64,000 nucleotides of DNA from Trichostrongylus colubriformis (lineage: Eukaryota; Nematoda; Chromadorea; Rhabditida; Trichostrongylidae), in the NCBI GenBank assembly GCA_963978905.1, contig OZ022256.1:47106001-47170000 (forward strand), read 5' to 3'. The notes beneath the pieces were generated by a model that had not been told where the DNA came from, searched no databases, and worked only from the letters and a program-made list of their open reading frames with translations. A program made the translations under genes and the position numbers. This document shows positions 34,157 through 47,450 of the stretch, piece by piece. Position 1 is the first letter of the stretch, and each line of letters starts with the position of its first letter.

Positions 34157-37120
34157 GCGAACACAACCTGCTCTTTGAAGAAGCTCAGCTTTGCATTAAC
34201 TGAACCCAATAGGCAGAGAACAGCGAGACGAACGATAGTAAGCAGATTGCTTTCACTCGCTCAATGCTGTTTTTTTTTGCAGCGGTTATACAGAGAATAT
34301 TATTACAACGGAATAAGTTGTAGGGAAAATATTCACCGCAGCCAAGACACTATAAGTAAACAAAGCCATTAAAGGATTTTGTATTGAACAGTGAACAGGA
34401 TCCACTGATAATCTGTCAAGGGGATTAGCAAGACGGACATTGACGGACAAGCCTAACTGAACATTCCTCGGATCTGGTATGGGCTATAGTAACACAAATA
34501 CATTTAAAGGGTTGCGAGCTAACTTCGCCTCTTCACGCCTCCCCATGCTACCACTCCAGGTAGGCTATTTACCACAATTCGATACCCATTAGTTCAACTC
34601 GCGTCATTCTACTCACATTGAAGTATTATGAGGTTGATCCTGATTATCGAAAATCATTGATGGCGACTAACCTTATGACAAAATTTCCGAATTATTTGCA
34701 TGCCAATACGATAGAAGATATTTATTCCTTGGTTCTACTGTTGTTTCAGAAACTTAAAAAAGTACCGTGAAAAGAATTACGAGCATAAAAGTTGATCATA
34801 AATTGGTTGAAGCACTGCTTACACTGGACACCCGACCACTGCGCAGCGCGTGACGCTGCAGCTTCACCCACGTCCATTTTCGTAGCCTTTACACATCGTC
34901 TTCTCATCTGATGGAATCAATAAAGCATGACGACATTCATTCGACAAAACAGTAGAAAAAGTTGGGTATAACACATATGGAAAACTGGAAAACTGAAAAA
35001 TCACATTGTGAAATTCACGGAGCTCGCTCGCTAGGGGAACGATGATCTTTGATACTTTCAAATTGTTAGTGTTTGATGTATTGTCATTCTCGCGCTTTAT
35101 TATCTGCCCCCCGCCACCCAATACGCACTAATGTTCCTAAAATAGCCCTTCAAAGACACAAAGGGGACAATGGGGAGAGGATATGGAACCAAGAATCGGA
35201 CAGTTCAGACATTATGAGGCGTTTTCGTGAAGGCAAATACCTTTAACGTTCATGCATCTTCTTTTGGTATACGCCATGCATACCAATTACACTAACAATT
35301 GCAGCTGCAGATCAGTGTCATTTGGGCAATAAATACAACATACCAACATACAAGAAAGATTTTTATCCTATCATGAGAGTCTGGTCTGGAAATAGTGCCC
35401 ATTCGCCAACCCCAGGGGATTGTAGAGCCTCGCTGACTTGGATGGGCTTGGTCGGAGATATGATCGCTGAATCATACCAGTGAGTGAGTGAGAGCGGTCC
35501 ACTTGTCATTATGCCACTCACGTCACGTTTAAATTACTGTCAGTGCGGCCCATTTCGAATGGAAGTGGAGTGCACAGTGCATTTCAAATTGAATTAGTCA
35601 TGGCTCAATGCCTCATTCATTGTGCTTCATCTACTCCATGCTTATATTGAACGAAAATCGCATCCGAGAGTAATAGCGGAGTCAGGAACAAAGGGCAGGT
35701 TCCTCACTGACCAGTCTCACTGACCCCAAAAAGTCCTGTGACCTTGCAGAATAAATGAAGGTCCGGTCACTCGGAAAAGTGATGGAAGTACCATTCACAC
35801 TGTTGTTCCCATTTCCTTCAACACCATTTTGGTCCAATTGCCTTTTTCAACAATTGGCCTTATTGTAGACAGTCGACCATAATTCCTTATGATTATTGCT
35901 TTCAATTCATATTGCCTAGTGAGATTAGCCCATATTACAGCAACTGAAAAACGAAGTATGGAAGTAAAAAATGTATTGAATACAGCGGCTGAGCAAGCAG
36001 TGAATATGTATAGATACGCAGTTTATGAAAAATACCAAATGCGGTGGTTCTAATGCTAATACACTAAGTAAAGCATATGCATTTGATTTACGCCAATACC
36101 AGCCTTCTGGCTTATGCTAGGGGAAACGCACGTGAAATCAGATATCCAAGAACCTTCCCTATGTATTGTGTACAGTCCCTGAAAAGAAGTTCGCGCCTTC
36201 AAGTTATGAAACATACATCCAAACAAGCATGCAATTCCTTAAGGACACAAGAAGAAGTCAATTTCAGCCTACGGTAAAACCTCGTAACGATTGCTGTTTG
36301 TTGTGTTGCAGAAATTGCACATACAACACCCTACTAAGAATTCCACTGTAATCTCTATGAAGTTTTTATCACGTTTTATTTACTTTTATTTTTTTATCAA
36401 CACCTTTTATCTGACACTTTTGTTTATTCTCCCATTCATTGTTTCACTCAGTTGCTGGCGCTGTTTCACTTAGGTCACATAATCATGAATGAGTGAATGA
36501 ATGAAATACACCCTACGAGACAACAAATGACAACTCCTGCTGCAAGCAACTCGGGAAGGGAATGTAGATATTGCAGTTCGATGCGTGGAAGATGCGAATA
36601 CAGACCACAATATCGCACTTTTGGGACCGGGTTACTCTACCGATTATCGTTTCTGACCTCGAATGCTCGTTTCAAAACGATAATTTCTTTCCATATTCTT
36701 CCTCCCGACCCCTCCCAGTCCCTTTTTCGTTAGTCCTTCTTTGCTGCGCCATGTTTTATCCTCTGTGAAATAGTAATTGAAGCAATTAAGCCACAACAAC
36801 TTGAGGAGGCCATCTGGTATGCATTTCAAAGCAATTACTTCCCCTGACGAATTTGGCATTGATTCGAATTTTACCTAAACCATGGAAATGCCAGCTCAGC
36901 TAACTAGAATTGAACCACGGTGACAAATCACTGATACTATTTCGCTATCAAAATTTGAGATCAAATTATCAATGTTGCTTGGAAGGAGAGAATTTTTGAG
37001 AATGGGGAGGTCAGTAACATTTGAAAATATCCGAAGCACCTGGTTCAGAAAAAGTCAGTTCAATGATTCTTTGAAACTCATCTGTTTAGGTTATGTGAAA
37101 CATTTATTTGTCTTGAGACG
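34157..37120. other. No gene recognised
   Basis: About 3 kb of AT-rich sequence. 35390-35640 is less AT-rich but matched nothing I know. 36480-36510 has a short GAATGA repetition. Confidence 0.4.
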
Positions 37121-37215
37121 TAGGTGGTTTTGTGGCAGGTGGCGCGCACACCAACTCTCCAAGCCTTCGATCTCTAGGTGCATTGGTACCATCTGAAGAA
37201 TGAAAGCTCTAACTG
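37121..37215 (+). repeat. Decayed, internally deleted SINE copy
   Basis: GGCAGGTGGCGCGCAC and ACTCTCC match the SINE head. The sequence then jumps to the part after the B box (AAGCCTTC, ATTGGTACCA), so the T-arm is deleted. It ends near a C-rich run. Confidence 0.6.
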
Positions 37216-38224
37216 TTAGACCGGCTCCCCCGCCCCCAAATGCAATGCATCACCTCAAGCGGCTTGATATGCCTCGAAAACGATTTGTCTTGAACATTGA
37301 AAGTATATAAGAATAGCAAACAACACGATTGTACGGAGCTCCATACAAGGGAATGAACGCTGGCTCGGTGAGAATGGCTGAAGATGGGTTTGAAGATTTG
37401 AACTCAAGATCTACCCTGTCCATTTTTGGAGACGAATAACTGTGAAGATCGCTGAAGAGACGTTATCGAGAAAGAGTCGCAATAGTCAGAAGCGATAGAG
37501 CGAGTGTTCTCACTTTCGCCCATTCAGCCCGAATCTTGCTCAAACGATGAGAAATTGGATTTGAGTGTCGTCCAGGTTATTCTAATGTGGTGGCTGCGAT
37601 CTATGTCACGTTAGTTCTCAGTGTTCGCTAGTTGTGCTAGCGATGATGTAAAAGTGAGCGAATGTGAGACTGTGGTGCTCAACACAATACACTGCTGTGT
37701 GAAGAAATGTACCAAGTTTCTATTCAGTAATGGATGAAACCCTCGGTGATCACACTTTTAAAGACACATTTTGAAATGCGTGGAAAAAATAACTGTACCA
37801 GACAGCTCTGTGGGGATTCTTTTGCTTGTTCATGAGGTACTCTAAATTGCGATGCAAGTTCAGATATTACCAGAACGATAAGGAGTGCGTCATTAGAACA
37901 GGATATTCGCGTGCCCGTGTTTGACGCGCGACGAATTGGTACGAGATAGGGGCGGCGTACTAGTAGAGCCCTGTAGTGATTACGACTAGAATCAGGCCTA
38001 GAACACCATTATCGCTCAATTTCCAATTGAGTTTCCGAGTTTATTTAATTTCGGAGTTGTTTCAAAAGCTGCCCAAATACCTGACTAATGCGGCGCAAGT
38101 TCTTCGAAGACTTGAAATTGTCCGATCCCTCAAATACCGTATACCAGTCATAACTCTCAACTATCGTATCCCAGTCAATATTTAGTGGTCACTGCAGCGA
38201 CCTCGCGAGCAAAAAACAATTTGG
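37216..38224. other. No gene recognised
   Basis: Only short frames. A direct repeat of about 17 bases (CCGTATACCAGTCATAAC and CGTATCCCAGTCAATA) lies near 38137-38181. Confidence 0.4.
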
Positions 38225-38228
38225 CCAG

Positions 38229-38347
38229 TTGATAGGGCGTGGCTGCGTTCACAGGCAGCGAGCCAGAGTGACACGGGGGAGGTGCAGAGACGCAGGCAAC
38301 GAGACAGGACGACACAGGTGGAGAGGCAGCGACACGCAGCCACGTCC
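38229..38347. repeat. GC-rich imperfect tandem repeat with inverted ends
   Basis: GTGGCTGCGT at the left and ACGCAGCCAC at the right bracket two to three imperfect repeats of about 39 bases containing GGCA[AG]CGAG. It may be a tiny element. A TATAAAG follows at 38368, which could be coincidence. Confidence 0.5.
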
Positions 38348-38359
38348 TGTCGCCGGCAC

Positions 38360-41300
38360 CGCAAAGTATAAAGGCGGCTGAACAGATTCTGTTTGACTTT
38401 TCTCAAAAAAGGCTTTCTCAAAAGAAACTTCAATTTTAGAAATCTGTGGAGTGTTGTAGCTTAATATTCAAATCACTACGGCCTGAGGTACAGCATTACA
38501 CTTTAATGGCAATGTAGCGAAATGAGTTAGATTTCTAGAAGTTAGGGCGTCGGATAATGGTAGATGGGTTACGGACGGTAAAAACATTACCGGCTGCTAC
38601 CTTTTCTTCTTTGCACAATCATTCCCAATATTTATATTATTCGTTTATGTGATTCACGTGTAATAAAGGAATCAAATTTCATGTTCAGCGATACATGTTA
38701 AATCGATTGGAGCCACAACAGAGAGAAACGTTATCGGCCTGATTTTTAGCTTTAGGAAAAAATTTTCACAGAGAAGCTCAGAAATCGCTGATCTAATAGA
38801 ATGAATCGCGTTCAAAAGCAGTGAACACGCTGACGGAGTGGATGGAGTAGCGGTGAGCGTCGCTTTTCTTGAGAGAGCACTCCGTTGGCTCCACCTACAA
38901 AGTCTAATAACCATCACCTCAGTTGAGAGAGCCACATCTAACTGTTCCCTCTTTGTCACCACAAGTCGCAGTCACTCTATGCGCTTGCACATTGTTGCCA
39001 TTTCAATCGGCAAGTTCAAAAGCACTTTTTTTTGTGAAAGGTCATCGATATTTCCGGTAAGAACTTTTCGCAATCCCAAAAGTTCCTAACACTGGCAATT
39101 TCAGCGCTCGATGGCGCATGAAGCACGCAAAAAACACCCACAGGAATGTGACTTTGAAAAGTTTCATAGGAATTCAAAGGTGGACAAGGAAGAGCCGAGA
39201 ATTAGAGCACAATGGGAACTAACCATGAACTGCTACTATTAGCGACGTAAAATTTGTTTATCGATTGACAATTAATATGTCTGAGACCAGAAAAAGTGGC
39301 TGAAATTCGATACGTGTTGACGACTTGAGCGAATCGCTCGTAATCATGAAGGACACAACAAGAAACGATCGGGCAAACAACAGGTAGTTAGTTTTCGAGT
39401 TTTCGAAGAAGAGAAAACCTTTTTATTAGCTATTATTTCTAACTAAATTATATGATCTGTTGCTATGATACTTCGTAGTTTTTGCGTTATGGTAGGTTCA
39501 AAGGTTTACACTCGGCTAGGGGACATTTAGTTAGAGGTTACTTTGCAGTCCTTTTGCGCCTAAGGTTCAGGTGACGGTCGGACATTATTAGCGGACTAGT
39601 TTCACACTCTTTATGACAGTCTAAATCCCACTGTCGTCAATGGGCCGAATATTACTCTTCGCGTTACGATCGTAGCCGAACTAGCTCGTGGTCAGTGAAC
39701 TCACTGAAACAAAAATTGTTACCGCTACCAAATTCTATAAAATTTCAATTTTTTTGGAAAGCAGAGATACTAACAAAAATGAGTGGCCGAAGGTCGTGGA
39801 AATAGAGTGTGCCGCCGCGGGGCAACTACAACTTTCACCTATCATTTGAATAGCTAGTGGCGGACTGGCTTGAATAGGATTGCAAGGTGAAGCTTCCAAT
39901 TTTTTCATGAAGTTAGATAAATTCTTACTTCAATTGAGTCAACCTCGAAACTTCCAAAACTGCAGCTCGTTCACAAAAAAATGCGAAAAAGAAAACTAAT
40001 CATTAATTCAAGAGGGTGATGAACCTGACCTTGACGCATTGGCTACACAACAAATGCTTTTCTCCACGTAAGAACCACTGCTTCCAATTATGGAAGTCAC
40101 GCAGTTTCATCGAAGGGAAGCGAAGTGTGAAATGCGTTCAAACTTTTTTAAAAGGATGAACGACAAATTAATTCGTTTGCTCATTAAGCTCGCAACCTTG
40201 ATGGAACGATAAATTTGTGATTAAAAACAATAATAAAACGGGGATACAGGAGAAGCTGGTCTCCCACCGAAAAAAATCGATGGAATTGATGCGAGAGGAC
40301 GATGCACTGTTATGAAGAATTTCGAGAAAAAACACACGGTGCGCTTAGATTTGCATGGAACGACCTCTCTAAAACTTTTGTACGGCATTTTTCAGGAGGT
40401 ATGTGTGTTAACCTTCAGATCAGTCACTTTATCGATCAATAAATTTTTATTACATTATGGGAGCACATTGCATGTTAGTGACTATTAACAAACAGTAAAA
40501 GCAATTACAATCACACCGTATTGTTTACGTGGATCAAAGAAGAAGGAGAAACAGCATAATGGAGAAAAAGTGAGGAAATGGGCGTTACGCAACATTTGTG
40601 AATCTCTTTGAAGGTCAAAAATGAACAATTAAAAGCGGATCGTGCAGATAAATTCTGCGCAACCGAAATGGAACTGCACACAAACTAGTTTGGATCGCGT
40701 CAGCAGTGCACAGCAGTTTTTCACTTTTCGAACGACTTATAAGCGCAATGGACGAGAGGCACTGGTTTAGGTTTTTCGCATAGAAACCTTGCAAAGTGTT
40801 CCATTCAATGGCAATTGAAATATGGTTCTCTGTTCAAAGTACCAAGCTGGCTGTTGAGCGCTCGAATGGAAGCGAAAATGTGCGTGTCATATGAGAATGG
40901 AGTATTGGATCGGGGAAAGGTTCGATTTCACTGCCGCCGGCCAATTTACCTGCGCTGAGACAACCCAATGTCATACACCAATAATAACAGATCTACGGTG
41001 GTCACTAGACATCCCTTGCGTCAGACAGTTCAATGAGATGAAGGTTAACACAACGTTTAGGCTCGCTCAAATCGGGATTCAAATCGCAGATATCGAAAAC
41101 CGTCAAAGCCAGCCAGGCAAGCTTTCAATAAATCTAGGGTGGACGGGTGGGAAAGCTAGTTTGAGAAGATGAAAATACAAACAAGTGCATCGACTGGCCC
41201 CGCATTTCACTGAAAATGAGTCCATTTGCATTCAGTTGCCTCTACTGATCCGAAAGGAAGAAAAATGCTTGGCGCAACATCATAATGGACCTTAACACCG

Positions 41301-41388
41301 TGGGCTTTTCTAGTCCATCGAGTACATTTAAGCGATAAAACGTACAATAAGTAAAGGTGATATCTCTGAGGAACTGTAAGAATTCAAG
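38360..41388. other. No gene recognised
   Basis: About 3 kb of AT-rich DNA. The 93-codon frame 40891-41172 and the frames at 38672-39089 show no recognisable motif. Confidence 0.4.
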
Positions 41389-41660
41389 CTCAAGGTGCCA
41401 AACTACACCATCACATTTTCATAAGGTCAACAGGTTCCAATATGTTTCTTAGGATTGATTCATCCCTAGTTCTCTTCTGTAAGTTAGAAAAGGGTACTCG
41501 ACGCGTTTATATTTCGGTTTTACAAGCTATGAAGAAGGCGATTTGCCGAAACCTTCGCCAAGTAATAAATATCATAACAGTCTCTGAGACAAGGCACAAG
41601 CGTATTACTGATCGTCCAATAAGACCGAGAATGATCGATGTTCAAGTCGAAAAGTGAGGA
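41389..41660 (+). repeat. Diverged third copy of the window-edge arm element
   Basis: Collinear with about 335-560. AGCTCAAGG, TCATAAGGTC-type, AGGATTGATTC, AAAGGG.ACTCGACG and CACAAGCGTA blocks occur in the same order. The frame fragment with H-K-R-I-T-D matches H-K-R-T-T-D of the arm. Its presence shows that the arm sequence is repetitive and not only an assembly duplicate. Confidence 0.6.
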
Positions 41661-41699
41661 GTTTTCCGGGAAATTCGATTCCATGCGATTAAGCTTTAT

Positions 41700-43328
41700 G
41701 TGACAATGTTCATCGCTCAAGTATACTATTGGAGTAAAAGTCGACGTGAATTGACCGGTCATCGAAAATGTCAAATGTTAACGGTTCCCATAGAAGCGCT
41801 TTTTGGGAAGATATTAAATTCTATCATTATGTTAAACATTTCGAATGTGCGCGCATCAGTACCGATAGTGTTGATTCCAAATAAATTCGAAGCAATGCAT
41901 ACCATAAAAATCGAGTTACAAGCGAGCAGAATGGGGATCATGGGAACTTTTCAAAATACTCTCAATCTGGCGAAGACCATGAAACAGTGGACTTGTAACA
42001 GGAGACATCGTAGAAGGTGGATCCAATGCTAATTCTAAGTAGTCGCCCTGATATCTACCAACAATAATATTCGAGGAATTCGGTTACCTAAAAGTAAAAA
42101 ACAGGCGAGCAGAAATTAATGGAAGTTGTATGGTTTGGTTAGCGGTGCATGATAATCTTTCCTGAAATTCGCAAATTCAACAGATGTGATTCTTGTAGAT
42201 TTGCGACGGAAACGCTTTGGTTGGCTCACGTCTCAGTTTCGGGACTAAAATATGCATAGTAGTAACGAGCCTGTAGGAAAATAACAATCAAAAAGTAATG
42301 CGCTGAAAGGTATGCGATTGTGTTTGAGAAACTGAGAAAACGAAGAAATGTTCAAATCTGTCATGAAAAACGTAGAACGTTTGTCTGAGGTGGCTTTCAT
42401 ATAATTTGAATAAATCGTGCTAATCATCCATTTATTCTGACAGCGTGAGAGTTTCCAGAATGCTTTGTTTGCATCCGCATTGCACAACCAAGAGAGACGG
42501 AGGACCCCAACGCACACGCCCATTACGGAGTTGTAGGGTGGAGACTACTCCGGTGGGCGGGGTTATCTAAAGGGTCTGCCTTTTGTGCTTTTTGAAATTT
42601 TGCAGAGACCTTATAAGTTCTGCTGTGCGGCTGGCTCTATCCTAGACATCAACGGAGAGTATTCTTCAAGTTTTCGCGGAGTATTGCCCAATCGACCAGA
42701 GGGTATGCCGTTTTTCCTATCAAAATCAGCATTTTACTAGCTTATTTTGTGTGTGAGTTCTACAAAATATGATATGATATGTGGTATAAATGTAAGTTGG
42801 GCTGAGCTACACAGTTGAGCGGTTTTTGGCTTCTACAACAATGAAAAGGAAACTGAAAAAGTATCTATCTATCTATCTTGTGCAGGAATTTATGGGTATT
42901 GTCGCTATGATAACATACCGAAGGGATAGCACGAATTTGAAGGAAAATGAAATGATAAAAAACTAGATAAGCTTTTGTAGACCAGAAGGTGCTCTCGGGG
43001 TAGCACATGTCCTTGTCCCGAAATGTTATTCAGAAAAAAGAAGAAAACATCCATGACTTAGTATTGAATCCAAAGAAAGAGCATGTATGTATTATGCAGC
43101 ATTTTCATGATTCCATCAAAACACCGGAAAAGGACTTCAAATGCTGAGAGGAATTCACCGAATCGTCGCGCAATATGACAACCTGTGGAATGAATAGCAA
43201 AAAAGGAAAACGCAGCTATGAGTGGTTGGAAAAACTCCGTCAGACAGGGCTCCCGACAAAAACTGTTGTAAGGTGACAAATGTTCATTGCAAAACTGTTT
43301 AGAAGCACTGTTCGCGCTGTAATTCAGT
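41700..43328. other. No gene recognised
   Basis: The 110-codon frame 41700-42032 has no known motif. A four-unit TATC microsatellite sits at 42862-42878. Confidence 0.4.
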
Positions 43329-43546
43329 TTCGAATCGTCTGTTATAAATGGAGATTCGGACGCTGATTACGTTGACGCCACAGTGAATGGGAATACAACG
43401 AAGAACAGCAATTTTCAAAAACCCAACAAATGGCTTCTGCCCATTTCTGAAATTTATGAAGATAGTCATTTATTGATTGAAATCGATTTTTCTTACATTT
43501 CAGTAGAAGAATCTACAATCGAACAAGCCTGTAGTTTGCTCCGATA
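43329..43546 (+). CDS. Possible terminal exon with poly(A) signal
   Basis: After an acceptor-like TAATTCAG (ending 43327), a 73-codon frame without ATG runs from about 43330 to TAG at 43544-43546. It is rich in N, S and D in its first half and acidic in its second. AATAAA follows at 43637-43642. I recognise no family. An upstream frame (43149-43270) that ends at a GTAAGG donor could be a preceding exon, but their phase was not confirmed. Open frames of this length also arise by chance. Confidence 0.25.
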
Positions 43547-43834
43547 GACCACTTTTGTTACTTGTACATAGTATAGGTGAATGAATTCGTCGAATTGTGA
43601 ATTATAGGTAGCGAGTATTTTATGCAAATAGATTATGAATAAAAATATAATATAGAGATTGGTAATTGATATAGTTTATGCATATTACGCAGTGGTCAAT
43701 GCGATACAGTCAACGGTGTCATGCTTTGCATAGGAGCCAATTTGTCGTTATAGCTTGCCGTAAGAGTGGGTCGGGTTTGTGGGAAAGACGGCCCTGCAAA
43801 ATGACGATCTCAAACGACCGAAATTTGGTATAAG

Positions 43835-44005
43835 TTAAGGTTCAGGAATCAATCTGGCCTCCTCCTCACGTCGTTGTCTGGTCCGCCGAGCGCATGGGTA
43901 CTGGTCATCCCTACGGATTTTCCTGTAATCTCCGTGCTGCCTTAGAGTGTGCCCCGCCCACTGCGCGCAGGCCTCTTTCATGTCTTTCAAAGACTCACGG
44001 TCGAC
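43835..44005 (-). CDS. Arginine-rich terminal exon, unknown protein
   Basis: The 57-codon frame ends in TAA (43835-43837) and is GC-richer than its surroundings. It starts after an acceptor-like TTTAAG. The composition is strongly basic in the second half (clusters of R, E and Q). The W-A-G-H motif near residue 16 recalls the C-terminal part of RTE reverse transcriptases, so this could be a retrotransposon fragment rather than a host exon. Confidence 0.3.
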   Translation of the reverse strand, partial: VDRESLKDMKEACAQWAGHTLRQHGDYRKIRRDDQYPCARRTRQRREEEARLIPEP

Positions 44006-44009
44006 CTTA

Positions 44010-45866
44010 AATCATCTTTTCTTTACATTTGAGCCGTTTTGTATCAAATGAACATATTACGCTTTGAGAATCGAACATTTCAGTGACCGCGCAGCCCACC
44101 GTGAGCAGGGCTTGTTAGGTTAGTTCATGAGTGCTCCTTATTTCATGTCCCATGCGCTACCCAGCTTGAGCTCTCCCCGCCTCCACAGGTTGTTTTTCAT
44201 TTGCTTCCTAGTTTCGTGACGGACAGAGGAACGGAGAGTGAGACAGAGGAAAAGCTTTATATACAGTGGGTATGATATAATAACTATAACTATGTCGAGC
44301 TTCTGCTTTCATAAATAACGCGATACACCACACAAAATTACTACGAAAAGTGACTTCAATAACGCACTGAGAAATAGGACCACTGAGGTTCGCTTCGGAG
44401 GATTTCGATCAATAGCTTAGCACTGAAATTCCGACTGCGTAAGGAAGTCACTGCGGGCGGCAACGTGGATACAGATCTATTCCTCGCCCAAGCCACAATT
44501 GTGTCCACAGGATATCGTTCATGTAAAATGAAAAAAAAGAATCTTTTGCGGAAAACTCGGTTCGCTAAGCATTCGGTGAATGCATTCGTGTCTGTATGTA
44601 ATTGGGAAAAGGCGCGCGGTCGTATGCCACAGCGGGGCGCTGCAATAGAGTGGACAGCTGGGAGGCCATTATTCGCTGTAGAACCTTTGAGGCGTTCCTA
44701 AACGCCACCGAAAGTGTGCTAATCTAATTTTGAGCGTGCCAGTTGTGAGGAAGCTCCAGTCACGAAGGGGGTATGTCATGCGTATAGACACTGCAACCCG
44801 AGCATTAAATATTACGCGACGAACATCAGTCGTAGACAGTATATCAGGTATAGTATTTCATTGTTTTGTTGCATAAGGATGAACAGATCGGATTCCGGTA
44901 TTTCAAGGCACCGGGAGGATGGCAAGAGGGAAAGTTCATCTAGAAACACTGAGCTAGTATACGAACATTTGAGTCCAAAAGAGATAATACGTAGAGAAAC
45001 TCAGCTCACTTGAAAACGCGCCAATAAGGGCAATATTGCGATCCTAGCAAGCCTCACCTCGAACTGCACGCTTCGGTGGTCGAGTTGAAGGATGGCGGCG
45101 GGCAGAAAAAGCGAATCCATGATGATGTTCAACATGTGAAACAACAAACAGAAAATATTAGCTGAATTAATGGAAGGGGACAAGTGAAAAACTACGTAAA
45201 AATGACCGCTGACTTCACCCTTGACGAATTTGAAAAGCGTCGTCGTGTGTAATTGCCGAACTCTAAAAGGGTATCGTAGGCCCAAAATTGCGATTTTCGG
45301 TGTCTTCGAATGCAAATGCGCCTATAGTAATCATAATTATGAAAGATATACGAAAAGTGCCCACAAAACTAAACTACGTTCAGTGGTCGACTGCCGGATG
45401 GCGGCGGTCAGAGAAAGCGAAATACGGACTGAAAATCGAAAAAAACTGAGAATTCTCTTACTCCAATCAGAAACTGAAAAAATGGAAGAAAACAACTCGT
45501 CACAAGAGCTGTCGGTGGGAGGATCGCCATTCAAATTTTCGTGCCCAATTGACTTATTTCTCATACTTCGTCCCTGAACATGTGACCGTCGCCTGTTTAC
45601 TTCCAGAGCGTCTCCAGCTCCCCCCCCCCCTTGAGCTGTATCTCAGTGGGCTCCCTGTTTTTTTCGTGAAATTTCGCTAGCGAGCGGCCTTCAGTTAGAA
45701 AACACAGTACTAACATACGATTTGTGAAGGATTTCTCTGCAACGAAACAAAGGCTTGAAAATATCAGTTAATTCCAGGGTGGGAATTTTATCTTCAAATT
45801 TTTATGTTCACCTTTTTGTTTGCAATCTATGTCATAATTCAGCCGTGCGGTGTTCGTCTATGGAGC
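44010..45866. other. No gene recognised
   Basis: Overlapping frames at 45001-45577. A weak direct repeat (GTGGTCGA with GGATGGCGGCGG) occurs near 45078 and 45382. A C10 run sits at about 45624. Confidence 0.4.
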
Positions 45867-45868
45867 TA

Positions 45869-46023
45869 CAGTCCATATCCCGACCCCTGGCAGGGCGTGG
45901 CCCTACGGACTTGGATGAGAGAGTACGTGGCGAGAGCGAGAGTGTGTGGCGGGGTGAGAGAGATCGATACACTTTCATCCAAGTCCGTAGGCCTCGCCCT
46001 GCCAGGCTTCGGGAAATGGACTG
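45869..46023. mobile_element. Hairpin MITE with TA target duplication, copy 2
   Basis: The 155-base copy of the element at 1001-1165, flanked by TA (45867-45868 and 46024-46025). The inverted ends are about 60 bases and better preserved than in copy 1. The frames here on both strands only reflect the palindrome. Confidence 0.88.
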
Positions 46024-46249
46024 TAACGTAGATAGATGGTCGTCCGAGCGATTTATCAAGGCAAGTACAATTACATGAGGATTGAGAATTGTGTGCCCCG
46101 CCGTGTATTACCGAAGCCTTGACCTTCACATTTTTGAACAATCAATTACTTAAAGGAAATTTTCCTATTCTGTTGCGAAATTGAAATATGATTTCCCTTA
46201 GACTGAGCAGCATACTGACCTTTCCATATTCACGATTAATGTCGTTCTT

Positions 46250-47122
46250 AGGGATAGTGCAGCAATTAATCACAAGATAAATTCAAATATCAGGGCGCGT
46301 TAACATGAATCAGCTTACATATTGTACTCCTTAGACAGATAAAAAGATGCTCCCTCTGAATTTATGCTTTCCTTGGAATGCCACAAAGCTTACGAATTAT
46401 TAGAGAAATTCCAAAGTACTACGAAGATGGAACTTTTTGGTTGACTTCACTTCACGAGTTCTTGTTGAGTCGATTCCCACTGAAGGCAACCACAAATGTG
46501 AATACTGCAGGGGGAGGGGTGAAGCATTGGACTGAACACTTTATGCCTGGTTGCAGAAGTGCAGAAATGAGAGCGAGTTGCTCGAATTTTTAAGTGATTG
46601 AATCGCTTTAACTAAAACGACAGAAAGCTATGAGCGTTCATACTTACAGGGGATATCCACAAGTATTGGACCTCAACAAACAAACTCAGTTGACCACCTG
46701 AAGCAGCCTGGATTCGAAAAAACCCAAAAAATGGGTGCCGCGTGACCCCTCGGAACAGCGGCGCGAGCACATTTTCCACAAATCCTCTTCAAGTGATTGA
46801 AGCAGTAGTAGGCTGAAGCTTTTACTAGTGCATCACATTAACCATATCTAGCGCTGACCAAGCCCTACTTTCCCAAACATCTGGACAGCTCCTTCAGTAG
46901 CAGTGTGTTTAGAAAGAACGGCGGCGATTTGGAGTCGACTTTTTTCATTTTGCGCGATATAAATCATCAGCCCCTAATCAAATAGAGATGTGTGGGTATG
47001 CATCGAATGGTGCTTATTATGTGAGAGAAGATACCACTCTGAGCCGAGTCGAGAGAAGATACACTCTGAGTCTCCCGAAGTTGAAATTGCAAAATCCGGC
47101 CAAAACTTTCCTTAGAACCTAA
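46250..47122 (+). mobile_element. Internally deleted mariner, copy 2
   Basis: The right end is AACCTAA followed by TA (47123-47124); the left end is decayed near 46250. The plus strand reads V-N-T-A-G-G-G near 46497 and K-K-W-V-P-R-D-P-S-E-Q-R-R near 46727, the mariner W-V-P signature. The region after that lacks a readable catalytic triad. It is collinear with 33260-34154 in opposite orientation. Confidence 0.8.
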
Positions 47123-47189
47123 TACCAACTACCTGCCCATTCACCTTCACTTCTCAACTGGTAATAGGGGGTGTGTATTTCATTAATTT

Positions 47190-47295
47190 CGCTTTGCGCC
47201 ATCGCTGTCGCGGCGCCACGAGCACAACTTGCCGCCTTCGGTTGGGATTCCGCTCAGGATGTAAGGGTCTGGTGCCATGAAGGTCGTCTAAGAAA
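47190..47295 (+). repeat. GC-rich dispersed block, copy 1
   Basis: CGCGGCGCC, TTGCCGC and GGGATTCC occur in the same order and spacing at 49297-49400. Function unknown. Confidence 0.5.
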
Positions 47296-47450
47296 GAGCT
47301 GTTTATCTCATCATTGTCTCAAAAATAACTTTTGCCCTAAAAAGACGATATAGTAACGTAAAAAGTGAAGAAACGATACTCCCATGATAACAATCCTACT
47401 TAAGAATTAATTCGGGAAGAAATAATCAAGTAAAAAATAGTTCAATGGCA

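Noticed and set aside
45755..46141. Four overlapping frames on both strands
   Set aside because: They reflect the palindromic MITE, where both strands read alike.
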